Positions 48,301 to 55,900 of a DNA stretch of 64,000 bases are shown in pieces (the stretch's first letter is position 1; each line of letters begins with the position of its first letter). Below the pieces are notes generated by a model. The model did not search any database. It saw only the letters and a program-made list of their open reading frames with translations, and was not told the DNA's origin. A program made the translations under genes and the position numbers. Location of the stretch: assembly GCF_007896435.1 (NCBI RefSeq), contig NZ_VCBL01000001.1, forward strand, positions 1,760,271 through 1,824,270, in the 5' to 3' direction. This DNA is from Rummeliibacillus suwonensis (lineage in GTDB: Bacteria; Bacillota; Bacilli; Bacillales_A; Planococcaceae).

Positions 48301-49315
48301 CCGAGCAAAATCGTTCATCTTTTGGAATTTGTAAATCTCTACGAATCTGTTCATATCGATAATTACCAAAGCGTTTTGCTTCTTTTGTTTTCTCCTGAAT
48401 GGCATCGACTAACTCCTTAAAGCTAGATTGCTTGTTCATCACAATGCGTATGGGCAACATATTCATCATTGTACAAGGCACATTCATGGAAACGTTGCCA
48501 AAACGGTTCATAAACGGCACATTCAATACGACTTCATCTTTATGGCTAAACCTCGCAATATAAAGTGCCCAACTAGCCATTAACAAATCATGAAATGCCA
48601 TTTTATTCGCTTTCGCAAATTGTTTTAATGTCGTTACAAATTCCAATGAAAATTTTTCATGATAACGAATAACTGGCGCAAATAATACAGGCTTCTTTTC
48701 ACTCAAAGTTGCTAATTCATCCATTTTTGCTAAATCAGATTGCCAGTATTCTTTTGCCTCTTTATAGGTAGCGGAAGATTGATCCTTTAATGATTCATGT
48801 ATAACTTCTTCGAAAGAACCAAAGGAACGTTTCATAGGAGTTTGTTCCAATAATGCTCTATATTTTTCTTGTACAGCACGTTCTAGTAATTGATAGCTAT
48901 ACGCATCACTGACAATATGATGAATCATCAAAAACCAATAATGTGTGTGATCATCCACCTTATATAAGGCCGTTCTATAGATGGGGCCATTTTCTAAATC
49001 TAATGGTTCCTCCACAAATTGTTTCATCAGATTCAATACGAAATTCTGTGGATCCTTTTTTATCGAATAATCAAAATAAGGAATATCTACTTTGTCTGGT
49101 ACATGCCATTGTTGGTAAAAGACACCCGCTTGATCACTAAACCTACTATGCAATGCTTCTGCTTCCATAATCGTATGAGAAGCAGCTTTCCGAAAAAGAT
49201 CAATATCTAATGGACCTTGAATTTCCAAATATTCACCAGTGTTATAAGCTACATTTTTTTCCTTCATCTGCTGAGCGAACCAGATGGATTGCTGTGCTTC
49301 TGTCAATGAAAACAT
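42296..49315 (-). CDS. dhbF: Bacillibactin-type NRPS DhbF (C-A-T-C-A-T-TE)
   Basis: A 2339-aa dimodular NRPS. Domains by rough residue: C1 1-430, A1 450-950, T1 960-1040 (FFALGGHSLIATEL), C2 1055-1480 (FHHISIDGW), A2 1500-2000, T2 2010-2085 (FFELGGHSLLAVQL), TE 2095-2335 (GWSLGG). The ten specificity residues I read are DILQLGMIWK for A1 and DFWNIGMVHK for A2, the established Gly and Thr codes of B. subtilis DhbF. The product should be the cyclic trimer of 2,3-dihydroxybenzoyl-Gly-Thr, bacillibactin. The C1 active site reads HHIVSDA, with Ala where Gly is usual. The ATG at 49315 follows GGGAG; an upstream ATG at 49330 overlaps the carrier stop. Confidence 0.95.
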   Translation of the reverse strand: MFSLTEAQQSIWFAQQMKEKNVAYNTGEYLEIQGPLDIDLFRKAASHTIMEAEALHSRFSDQAGVFYQQWHVPDKVDIPYFDYSIKKDPQNFVLNLMKQFVEEPLDLENGPIYRTALYKVDDHTHYWFLMIHHIVSDAYSYQLLERAVQEKYRALLEQTPMKRSFGSFEEVIHESLKDQSSATYKEAKEYWQSDLAKMDELATLSEKKPVLFAPVIRYHEKFSLEFVTTLKQFAKANKMAFHDLLMASWALYIARFSHKDEVVLNVPFMNRFGNVSMNVPCTMMNMLPIRIVMNKQSSFKELVDAIQEKTKEAKRFGNYRYEQIRRDLQIPKDERFCSAQINIMPFYDEFKFGEASAITKKIAIGPIEDISLNIFAEANGDYTVDLLGNSASYDDRSLADHFEHYLYLLTALIENPDRPMFLHQMMSDKELELVIQQWNEKGNTFIDEDVIDLLEQQVRRSPQEIAIEFKNKTLTYEELWKATNQCAQWLYGQNIKPGDFVAIIADRSIEMLIAMIATLKVRAAYIPIDPTYPKERIEYMCQDAQPKCIVTTEENSQFENALLLNSDSWKVFPTNNLSIKRSVFDAAYMIYTSGSTGKPKGVVVEMHNLSNFLHAMNQQLKIDNGDAWLATTTISFDISILEFYFPLLHGAKLVIATSDTIHDPQLLAETIQTNSITMIQGTPTLWKMMVKHAPDALKNLTILVGGEALPISLANDLQACGAKVRNMYGPTETTIWSTSQEIDGMIEEMPSLGKPLAQTQLYVLDDHLQPVPVGVIGELYIAGQGVTRGYHHRSALTAERFIANPFGEPGSRMYRTGDLVAWNHNGTLSYISRADFQTKIRGFRIELGEIENKLEELANIEQALVMIHLDKMEQQQLVAYVIGKNVQPEDVKEQLAATLPDYMVPMFIMPIEKFPQTNNGKIDRKKLPAPQWIERDYVEPKTDMERNLCRAFSEVLGVDKVGITDDFFALGGHSLIATELIIKIRKLHGVNLSIASIFEAPSVQKLATMLDNYIDILPNVKKKKVEKAPLTAAQKRLWFVEQLEGPSAVYNIPLVITFPSLIDAFALKEALYQVTEKYTILRTVYITKNGKPNQVILKNPGIQMMQKNISSEKLASEKLVAARHSFCLETDTSLYTTVLNVDHRYHVVIFTFHHISIDGWSLSTFLKEVENAYHQSIVRDDPLQYTDYTLWQEEIFQLPMKGYPNLLEKERQYWKQQLIDLPEELHLPYDYKRPIQSSVKGDAIDFTISPNLHAQLQLLAQSHEVSLFVILQAAFAILLTKLGAGEDLPIGSPVAGRSKAELQDMLGLFINTVVFRMDTSGNPSFKELVQRIRQMNLEAYQNENIPFDQLVELHNPTRVPGRHPLFQVMFALQNTPEMNIVLEGQKGKTQIISANTSKFDLTIDMREKHLQEEPQGIEVMAEYRTDLFKKQTIDKLLIRFNKVLEQIVQNSQKNISNYSILLEGEFEQITHDWNPKAPLIESSSIIKRFEEMVERFPDHLAVKMGQEEITYRTLNEKANQFAHYLKDKGVGAEDYIALLMPRSVDLVVAIIGVLKTGAAYVPIDPTYPEERIHFIVRNTKPLFIISEELKEISSFKTIVWKDQEFVSEIAQQPVSNLGISIQPQQAAYVIYTSGSTGVPKGVIVPHQNVIRLLDATNDWYHFNEYDCWTLFHSYAFDFSVWEIWGALLYGGKLVVVPFETSRAPEQFLSLLIQEKVTVLNQTPSAFYQLIEVDANDHQQSGELSLRYVIFGGEALSFDRLKKWYQNHSDSSPQLMNMYGITETTVHVSYQKIGQKLLNGENQSLIGKAIPDLQIYVLNEWLEPVPPGVIGEMYVAGAGLARGYMGRSALTAERFIANPFGKPGSRLYRTGDLARWTTDGELDYIGRIDHQVKIRGFRIELGEIEEVLLRQPNVHQAAVIVREDQQDDLRIIAYVVATDFEESRTRQAIQKDLPDYMLPSAFVELEAFPLTNNGKLDKKALPKPAYHSKSSKLPRTPNEELMCQLFKEVLNIEKIAIDDHFFELGGHSLLAVQLMSRIKEVFGKELTIGHLFEAPTVEKLCQRLNHEQEHSALNNVLPLRDGITQKAPLFCIHPAGGLSWCYAGLMQHLDIRQPLYGIQASGIAKEEKLPSTLAEMAKEYIQQIKTIQPTGPYHLLGWSLGGNVVHEMAVQLESAGDEVGLLAILDAYPHHKERKDQPSNISEESLVALLALGGYDPELVEGELTLANVIRLLKKDGSALASLSEDTMKRLMTTYQNSITLLKQHHPRKTSCDMHLFQSTIVPEWFEAIDIADWQPYVGQISVYPVRCRHKDMCQPEPLKVIGKELQHLLKRSVCHAQSV

Positions 49316-49329
49316 TTGATCAACTCCCA

Positions 49330-49554
49330 TTAATTTGTATGAAGTGTAATTGCGTTATACCAGCCTTCAAGAGATGGCTTTTCTGCAAACTCCATAAAAT
49401 TCACATTTATACCAGTTACTCTTATATCATCAACAATCGCCATCATGCGGATGGAATCCATTCCTAAATCTAGTAATGATTCTGTCCAATCTACTTCCTC
49501 CAGATCCTCATCCAGATACTCTTGCACTAATGTTTTTAATTCTTGTTTTGTCAT
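49330..49554 (-). CDS. Free-standing aryl carrier protein
   Basis: A 74-aa carrier protein with the phosphopantetheine site LGMDSIRMM (Ser at about 31) and the four-helix pattern of an aryl carrier domain (QELKTLVQEYLDED ... WTESLLDLGMDSIRMMAIVDDIR ... INVNFMEFAEKPSLEGWY). DhbE should load it with 2,3-dihydroxybenzoate and DhbF's first C domain should take the acyl group. In DhbB and EntB this domain is fused to isochorismatase; here it is separate and placed between dhbE and dhbF. A GGGTGA site precedes the ATG. Its order in the operon matches the order of use. Confidence 0.92.
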   Translation of the reverse strand: MTKQELKTLVQEYLDEDLEEVDWTESLLDLGMDSIRMMAIVDDIRVTGINVNFMEFAEKPSLEGWYNAITLHTN

Positions 49555-49560
49555 AGGAAG

Positions 49561-51201
49561 TCACCCTTTCACTGAAACCTTGCTCTTTTGATCATTTAGT
49601 TTTTCTTGAATATATTTTCGAAGGTCTTTTTTGCTTACTTTACCTAGATGAGTTTTTGGAAATGCGTCAATCCATTCGATCCGATCAGGTATTTTATAAG
49701 AAGCAAGCCCTCTCTCACGTAAAAAAGCTTTTAATTCGCGCTTTTTGATTTTTTCATCTTTTAAAATAACGAAAGCACAACTTTTCTCACCCAAGTATTC
49801 ATCAGGCATTGCAACGATCGCCACATCTAGTACACTTGGATGTGCTAATAAATGGTTTTCGACTTCTTCTGCGGCAATTTTTTCTCCACCACGGTTGATC
49901 TGGTCTTTATTTCTTCCTTCAACAGTCAAATAGCCTAAATCATTTATACTAACAAGATCGCCTGTACGGTAAAAACCATCTTTTGTGAAGGCTTTAGCAT
50001 TATGTTCTGGTGCTTTATAATATCCCTGAATGGTATAAGGGCCTCTTGTCAATAAATGGCCTACTGCATTTCTTGGCACCTCTTGATCATTTTCATCCAC
50101 CACTTTTACTTCATCGTAAGGAGAAAGTGGACGTCCCTGTGTCTGAACCACCAGATCTTCAGGATCATCTAATCTTGTATAATTGACCAATCCTTCAGCC
50201 ATACCAAATACTTGTTGTAACTGACAACCAAATGTAGGCGCAATCTTTTTAGCAACTTCTGCACTCAACTTAGATCCACCAACAAGAAGAACCTCTAGGC
50301 TCGATAAATCTTCTTGCCTATTGCGAGCTACACTTAACCAGTGAATCGCGATTGGGGGCACTAAAGCACACATCGTAACTTGTTCCTTTTCAATTAAAGG
50401 AAAGGCTTCATCAGGGCTTGACCCATCACTTAGAATAATCCGACCGCCACCATAAATAATGCCTAAAAACCCCGGTGAACTCATAGGATAATTATGAGCA
50501 ATTGGTAAAACGACTAAAAATCTCGTTTTCTCTGTTACATGACAAATTTCTACACTTCTTTTTAGCGTGTAGATATATTCATCATGTGTTCGTGGAATTA
50601 GTTTCGATAAACCTGTACTACCGCCAGATAATTGCAAAAAGGCAACATCGCTACTTTTAACATCCGTCGTTTGGAGTGATTTCTTTGCGTAAAGCGCAGA
50701 GAATGATACACAGTCTTCTGCATCATCTCCTACAAGGATAATATGTTGTAATGAAGCAGTTTCCGATTTTACGCGTTTGGCCAACGTTTCATAATCAAAA
50801 GAATTATAAAATTTTGGACAAATATAGGCTTTTGCTTCGGTAAACTTACAGAAATACGAAATTTCAACATATCGATGTGATGGTAATGCAAAAACAGGTA
50901 AAGCTCCTATTTTATATAGTGCAAAGCAAGTTTCTATAAATTCGATCCAGTTAGGTAATTGCACGACAACTCGATCTTCTTTTTCAATTCCTAACTGTTG
51001 AAAACCACTTGCTAACTCGTCTGTTTTATCATCTAATTGTCGATAAGTGACCTGCTCCCCATATGCTGAAATAACAATACGATTTGGGAATTGTTCAGCA
51101 CGTTGAGAGAGCATTTCTCCCAATGTGATCCCTTCCCAACACCCATTTTCTCGATATTGTTTGGTACGTTCTTTTGGCCAAGGTACAAAACCTTCTAACA
51201 T
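49561..51201 (-). CDS. dhbE: 2,3-dihydroxybenzoate-AMP ligase
   Basis: A 546-aa stand-alone adenylating enzyme activating 2,3-dihydroxybenzoate as the acyl-adenylate and loading the aryl carrier. The start GFVPWPKERTKQYRENGCWEG is typical of DhbE/EntE. It has the P-loop LQLSGGSTGLSKLIPRTHDEY, the substrate-pocket segment LPIAHNYPMSSPGFLG, FGMAEGLVNYTRLDD, GFYRTGDLV and the C-terminal KTHLGKVSKKDLRK with the catalytic Lys. It is the first gene of the operon, with AAGGAGG before the ATG and a Fur box upstream. Confidence 0.96.
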   Translation of the reverse strand: MLEGFVPWPKERTKQYRENGCWEGITLGEMLSQRAEQFPNRIVISAYGEQVTYRQLDDKTDELASGFQQLGIEKEDRVVVQLPNWIEFIETCFALYKIGALPVFALPSHRYVEISYFCKFTEAKAYICPKFYNSFDYETLAKRVKSETASLQHIILVGDDAEDCVSFSALYAKKSLQTTDVKSSDVAFLQLSGGSTGLSKLIPRTHDEYIYTLKRSVEICHVTEKTRFLVVLPIAHNYPMSSPGFLGIIYGGGRIILSDGSSPDEAFPLIEKEQVTMCALVPPIAIHWLSVARNRQEDLSSLEVLLVGGSKLSAEVAKKIAPTFGCQLQQVFGMAEGLVNYTRLDDPEDLVVQTQGRPLSPYDEVKVVDENDQEVPRNAVGHLLTRGPYTIQGYYKAPEHNAKAFTKDGFYRTGDLVSINDLGYLTVEGRNKDQINRGGEKIAAEEVENHLLAHPSVLDVAIVAMPDEYLGEKSCAFVILKDEKIKKRELKAFLRERGLASYKIPDRIEWIDAFPKTHLGKVSKKDLRKYIQEKLNDQKSKVSVKG

Positions 51202-51235
51202 ATGTACCCTCCTTTTATAAAATTATCTTATCAAT

Positions 51236-51297
51236 GATAATGAGAATCATTATCACTAAACAATATATAGAATAGCGCTTGGCTTTTTTCTCGTCAA
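51236..51297 (-). promoter_or_regulatory. Siderophore operon promoter with Fur box
   Basis: Leftward -35 TTGACG (51292-51297), a 17-bp spacer and -10 TATTCT (51269-51274). The Fur box GATAATGAGAATCATTATC (51236-51254) differs at one position from the 19-bp consensus and lies over the start of the transcript. Iron-loaded Fur should repress the whole operon. Confidence 0.93.
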
Positions 51298-51299
51298 GA

Positions 51300-51585
51300 G
51301 CTTCCACAACATTCCAGCCTAAATACTTATGTAAAACTTATAAAATGCTACTTTATGTGGATAAATTTTCTAAATACATTTAATGGATATATTATATTTA
51401 GTTCTTTTAACCTATTATGTAATTTTTATCAAAATTTTATCATTTATTTTATTCCAAAGAGGTGTTCAGAAGATATTAAGTAGTTCGTTTCGCATTCCAT
51501 TTAATAGTAATTCCTAAATCTTTGGTTTCCGTTGCAGACGACCTTTTTCCGTAGGCAATATAAAAACACCATTTGGGACAAAAAC
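51300..51585. other. Intergenic DNA with a repeat remnant
   Basis: No gene. About 51520-51560 (TTTCCGTTGCAGACGACCTTTTTCCGTAGGC) resembles the core of the 264-bp inverted-repeat element but lacks both ends. Confidence 0.35.
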
Positions 51586-51608
51586 TTGAAAAAATCACAA
51601 GCTCAACG

Positions 51609-51768
51609 TATACTAAAATAAGAAAAGACATACATTAAAAAGGCCGCTTGATGTCAGTACATCAAGCGGTCAAATTGATAGTTGATTCCCTTTTAGGGGA
51701 TTAGCTTAAAGGATAGATAGCCCACCCTGTAGAGCCGTCAACTCAAGGATGGGTTATTTTTTATGATT
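51609..51768 (+). ncRNA. Antisense RNA of type I toxin-antitoxin locus 1
   Basis: Promoter -35 TTGAAA (51586-51591), a 17-bp spacer, and -10 TATACT (51609-51614) point into the 3' part of the toxin mRNA. The RNA would begin near 51621 and end at a terminator in which CCCACCC...GGATGGG is followed by TTATTTTTTA. It overlaps the toxin mRNA tail and last codons, as RatA does with txpA. The spacing and both boxes are identical in loci 2 and 3. Confidence 0.75.
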
Positions 51769-51837
51769 AAATGACAGAATTGAAATCACCAATGTCGCAA
51801 ATGCAATCGCGAACATCAATGCTTCAAATACCGACAT
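51754..51837 (-). CDS. Holin-like type I toxin peptide 1
   Basis: A 27-aa peptide beginning MSVFEALMFAIAF, with a single hydrophobic helix and a basic end (SFNHKK). It is the short putative holin-like toxin type found in type I systems of Bacillales. AAAGGGGGTGAT lies exactly before the ATG. The leader carries GGGTGGTTAGCACACTCCC, which can fold and hide the ribosome site. The leftward mRNA would start near 51890 (TATAAT upstream) and end at the terminator stem CCGCTTGATGT/ACATCAAGCGG (51643-51670). Confidence 0.85.
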   Translation of the reverse strand: MSVFEALMFAIAFATLVISILSFNHKK

Positions 51838-52112
51838 AGCATCACCCCCTTTCATAGTGGGAGTGTGCTAACCACCCTTGAGCACCAACTATCTAACATA
51901 AATTATAACAATTATTCATTCTATTTTATACTATTTTCCATAAAACCCATTAAAAACAATTATTTGGACATGTTCATGCGAAACAAGAATTCTTTTCTTT
52001 AGATTAGCAACTCAACCCATCCTCTATTTTCGAATCAACTATGCCAGACCTTATAGCTACAAAATCACTCGATCATCTGCTACCCTAATGTGGTTTTAGT
52101 ATGTACCCCAAA

Positions 52113-52838
52113 TTACAGATTATCATCCTTAAATAGCTCTTTGAAAACAATTTCGGGATTCTGTAGAAAACGTTTTGTCAAAATATAATGAATGGTTTCT
52201 TCATATCGAATCTTTTCAATCTCTTCACTATCAAAATTATAGATCGTAGCATTTGGATAACCAAGTAAGATAGGCGAATGTGTCGCAATAATAAATTGTG
52301 CCTGATGTTCTAAATCTTTCATGATTTTCATAAAACTCAGTTGTCTCACAGGGGAAAGTGCGGCTTCAGGCTCGTCTAATAGATAGATAGCTTTTCCTTT
52401 GAACGAATGCATAAATAACGAAAGAAAAGATTCCCCGTGCGATTGGTGATGCAATGATTTTCCTCCATAAGCTGCATATTTTTTTGGATCTTCTAATGCA
52501 TCAATATAACTAGCAAAGTGATAAAAAGTTTCTGCACGAAGGAAAAATCCTCTCGTAACTTTAGGACTCCAGGACAATCGAATATAATCACCTAATGCAG
52601 ATTCTGCCTGATCCACATCAAAAGTATTATTTCTTCCCCCTCCTGCCGTGTTAAATTCACATTTATCTGCAATAGCCTCCAAAAGCGTCGATTTTCCAGT
52701 CCCATTTTCACCTACAAAAAATGTGACGTTAGAAGGAAAATCAAGAAACTTAAATTTTTGCAACCAAGGAATGTTGAAAGGATAAATCGAGGAATCTATT
52801 TCTTGATTTTGTAAATAAGAAACTTTTTTAAGATACAC
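52113..52838 (-). CDS. AAA-type ATPase (RecF/ABC-like, COG3910 style)
   Basis: A 241-aa single-domain ATPase. Walker A is FFVGENGTGKSTLLEAIA (about residues 40-58), the signature-like SHGESFLSLF is at about 145, Walker B is IYLLDEPEAALSP at about 165, and the switch His is in FIIATHSPILLG. It belongs to predicted ATPases of the small OLD/RecF-related kind, with no nuclease domain attached. The start is GTG at 52838, preceded at 6 nt by GAGGAGG. It lies 155 bp after jetC in the same direction. A defence accessory role is an inference from position; such ATPases also occur elsewhere. Confidence 0.75.
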   Translation of the reverse strand: MYLKKVSYLQNQEIDSSIYPFNIPWLQKFKFLDFPSNVTFFVGENGTGKSTLLEAIADKCEFNTAGGGRNNTFDVDQAESALGDYIRLSWSPKVTRGFFLRAETFYHFASYIDALEDPKKYAAYGGKSLHHQSHGESFLSLFMHSFKGKAIYLLDEPEAALSPVRQLSFMKIMKDLEHQAQFIIATHSPILLGYPNATIYNFDSEEIEKIRYEETIHYILTKRFLQNPEIVFKELFKDDNL

Positions 52839-52993
52839 TATGCCCCTCCTCTCCATGACAAGGTGGTATTCATTTTTAAACAGTTAGCACCAAATGAAAA
52901 AGCGATTTGCCTTTCACCTTTTTGTTTAAGTCAAACGTGTTTGTGGTCCAAATTCATCCGACCTATCTTCCCTAATCAACAAATATAAGCCAT

Positions 52994-55900
52994 TTAATCA
53001 AACAATGATAGCTGCTCTATTTCACCAAGTCGTTCCAATGCTTCAGGTGCGTGATCTTGGAAAAAGGCTTTTTTCAATTGCTTTTCTTTTGTCATCACTT
53101 GCTTAGAAGAGTTTTCAATGTTGGATAAGCGGCAACTATAGACAATCGGGAAATAATCATTTAAAAATTTTCCTTCTGCATGAGCCGTCAGAGCAATGAT
53201 CTGGAAGCCTAATTGTTCTGCGATGAAAAAGACTGGGCTTAGCACATGACTACTTGAGGCTTTACCAAATGGGTTGTCTAGTAATACTGTGCGATTCCTT
53301 TTGACATTTGATTCTATCCGTTTACTCTTTTCAGCGATAAAATTCAATATCCCCAAATACAAGGCCATATGTTTACTCCATTTTTCACCACCAGACCATT
53401 GATTGGACATTTCCCATGAATAATAGTTGCTTGAAATCTTTGAATCACTTTCTACTTTGCGACATTTTACTTTCATCGTATGATCACCAATAACAATACG
53501 AAGAATCGGAACTGTTTCAAATGATTTCTCTAAAAAGTGACGGATCTTAGCGGCATCCTCATCACCGTTAACATCTAAAAATTGCGGCGATTCAATGCTC
53601 GTCAAAATCCAATCAATATAATCCCGTATTTTTTCTTTTCCACTTTCTTCATCCCAATCTGGAATCACAAATTCATAGATTGGTTTCCAATTATCCTCTA
53701 TCTTTACTTTTGTTTTCTTTGGAATTTCTAACAGATTATCACGAACGATTTTCAAATGCTCATGAATATATGTGACAAACTGTTGTAATTCCGCATCATA
53801 ATCTCGAATTGCTGCTTCCGAAATTTGCATGGTTTGTAAAATTCGGTTTTCGAGTAATTGTTGATGCTCCATTATTTCTTTATAGGTATGTTTACTTTCG
53901 ACACCCTCCATAGCCGTCTTTTTCAAACGTGGGTCGTGCAATGTTTTGCAGAAACTATTCAATTTCTCCTTGGCATAGTCTACATTTTTTCGTTCATTCT
54001 CCACCAATTGTGCCTCATGTTGAAGCGTATCAACCGTTTGCCCGATCACGTTTAACATACTATAACGAAACTGATTGCTTTGTTCTTCCGTCAATAATCC
54101 CTGATTCAAATTTGGGTCATTAATTTTATAAACAAGTTCATACCGATTAAAAATAGACTCCCCTTCTGAGCATATTTTTTCTTCATTTTGGTATCGTCTC
54201 TGTTCATTTTCTAAAAATTGATGAAGTTTTTCCAGCTCTATTTCTTCTTCTTTCAATTTGTTTTTCACAATTAATAACTCTTCATGGAATTGTTCAAGTT
54301 CTCTTGTTTGATAGTTTTCTAAATAGTTTTTGAATAATCCATCTATTTTATTTTCCACTGTTTTCGTGGCTACTGCCGCATCTTGAATCTTCTGATTGTG
54401 CTTTTGTATCATGTTTTCAGCTTGATTTATTTTTTTCAAAAGCTCAGAGCTGTACTCACCTGCTTGTACAGGCAAATTATAATCCTTATCTAACGATTCA
54501 AATTGTTCAAGTAAACGTTTCTGTTCCTCTTCCAATTCAGCCATTCTTTTTTCGCTATTTTTTGTTTGAATTTCCCAAGAATTACGGCTTGTTTGTATTT
54601 GCTTTAATTGATCTGTGAGATGATTGTAGCTTTGTTTTAATGTTTCTCTGTGGATTGTATTCGCAATCATTTTGAACGATTTTACTGCTCTAAATAAGGT
54701 ATTTTCCTCAATTTCATAATGAATCGCACTTTTGATCTTTGAAATTTCATATTGGCAATCATTCAGCAAATCTGTGACTTCTTCTAGATGACGTTCTGTT
54801 TGATTCCATTTTTTATTTTCTTCTTCAAGTTGTGCAAATAAGCTTTTCAAATAAGTACGCAGCTGAGATACTTCTTTTTCTTTTTGCGTGTACTCTTTTG
54901 CATTTGGAATTTTCACATCTTGCAAATAATGCATCTTTTTTTCATTCTCATTGTGCTGCACTTCGTATTGTTTGGCTAACTCTTCATTGATTTTCATCAT
55001 TTCTTTTACATTCTTAAGTTGTATCGAGATGTTTTGTAGTTCATGTTTTAACTCATTGAAATGATTTTTTTCTGCTAAATAGGTTTCGTTCGGATATTGG
55101 ATGAAAAATGTATCAAAAGATGATTTGTATTGTCGTAATTCATTCCATTCATCTTCCAATTCTTTTCTCTCTTGTTCCTTTAATTTTGCTTGTTGCTGAA
55201 TCTCTTCATTCCAATTGGCAAAATAAGTGTCGTCCAGATTGCTTTGCCAAATGACTGGAACAACTACTTCTTGATCATTCGACACCCCTTTTATCATATT
55301 AGCAGCTTCACTTGTTGATAAAATGAAAATAGGGAATGTTAATTCATGTTGAATAGATGAGACCTTTTCAACTAGCATTGTTTTTTCTTGAGTCGTCGTA
55401 ATAAGTGTCGTACTCCAGAAAGGATAGGCTGTCAGATCTACCTCAAAATCTTCTTGCATGGACTGGATATAATCTGTCCCCGTTTCTAAATGGGAGAATT
55501 GGTTCCACTGATCCATTTGTTTGGCAATATAAGGATCCGCAAAAAACTGCTGTTGATCTGCGTAATCATCTACATAGCGCTTCGCTAATCGCTCTTTTTG
55601 AAGGGCTTGTTCTCTTTCTTTTTCTGTTTTCTGTACCTTTTCTTCTAACTGTATATGGAGCGTCTCATATTTTTCATAAAGTGACTGTATATATCCCCAT
55701 TGCGAAAATTTTTGTACTAGGCTAGATCGTAAAGATTGATGTGCTTGTTCGTACTGATGAATCGTTTGCTCCACTTTTGCCATGGAAACTTTCACATCAT
55801 TTTCTCTATTTTGAAGTTGCTCCGCTTCCATCTTCTCCTGCTTTATTGTTTGAGTTGATTTTTTGATCTGTTGTACTAGTTCTACATTTTCATTATCTAA

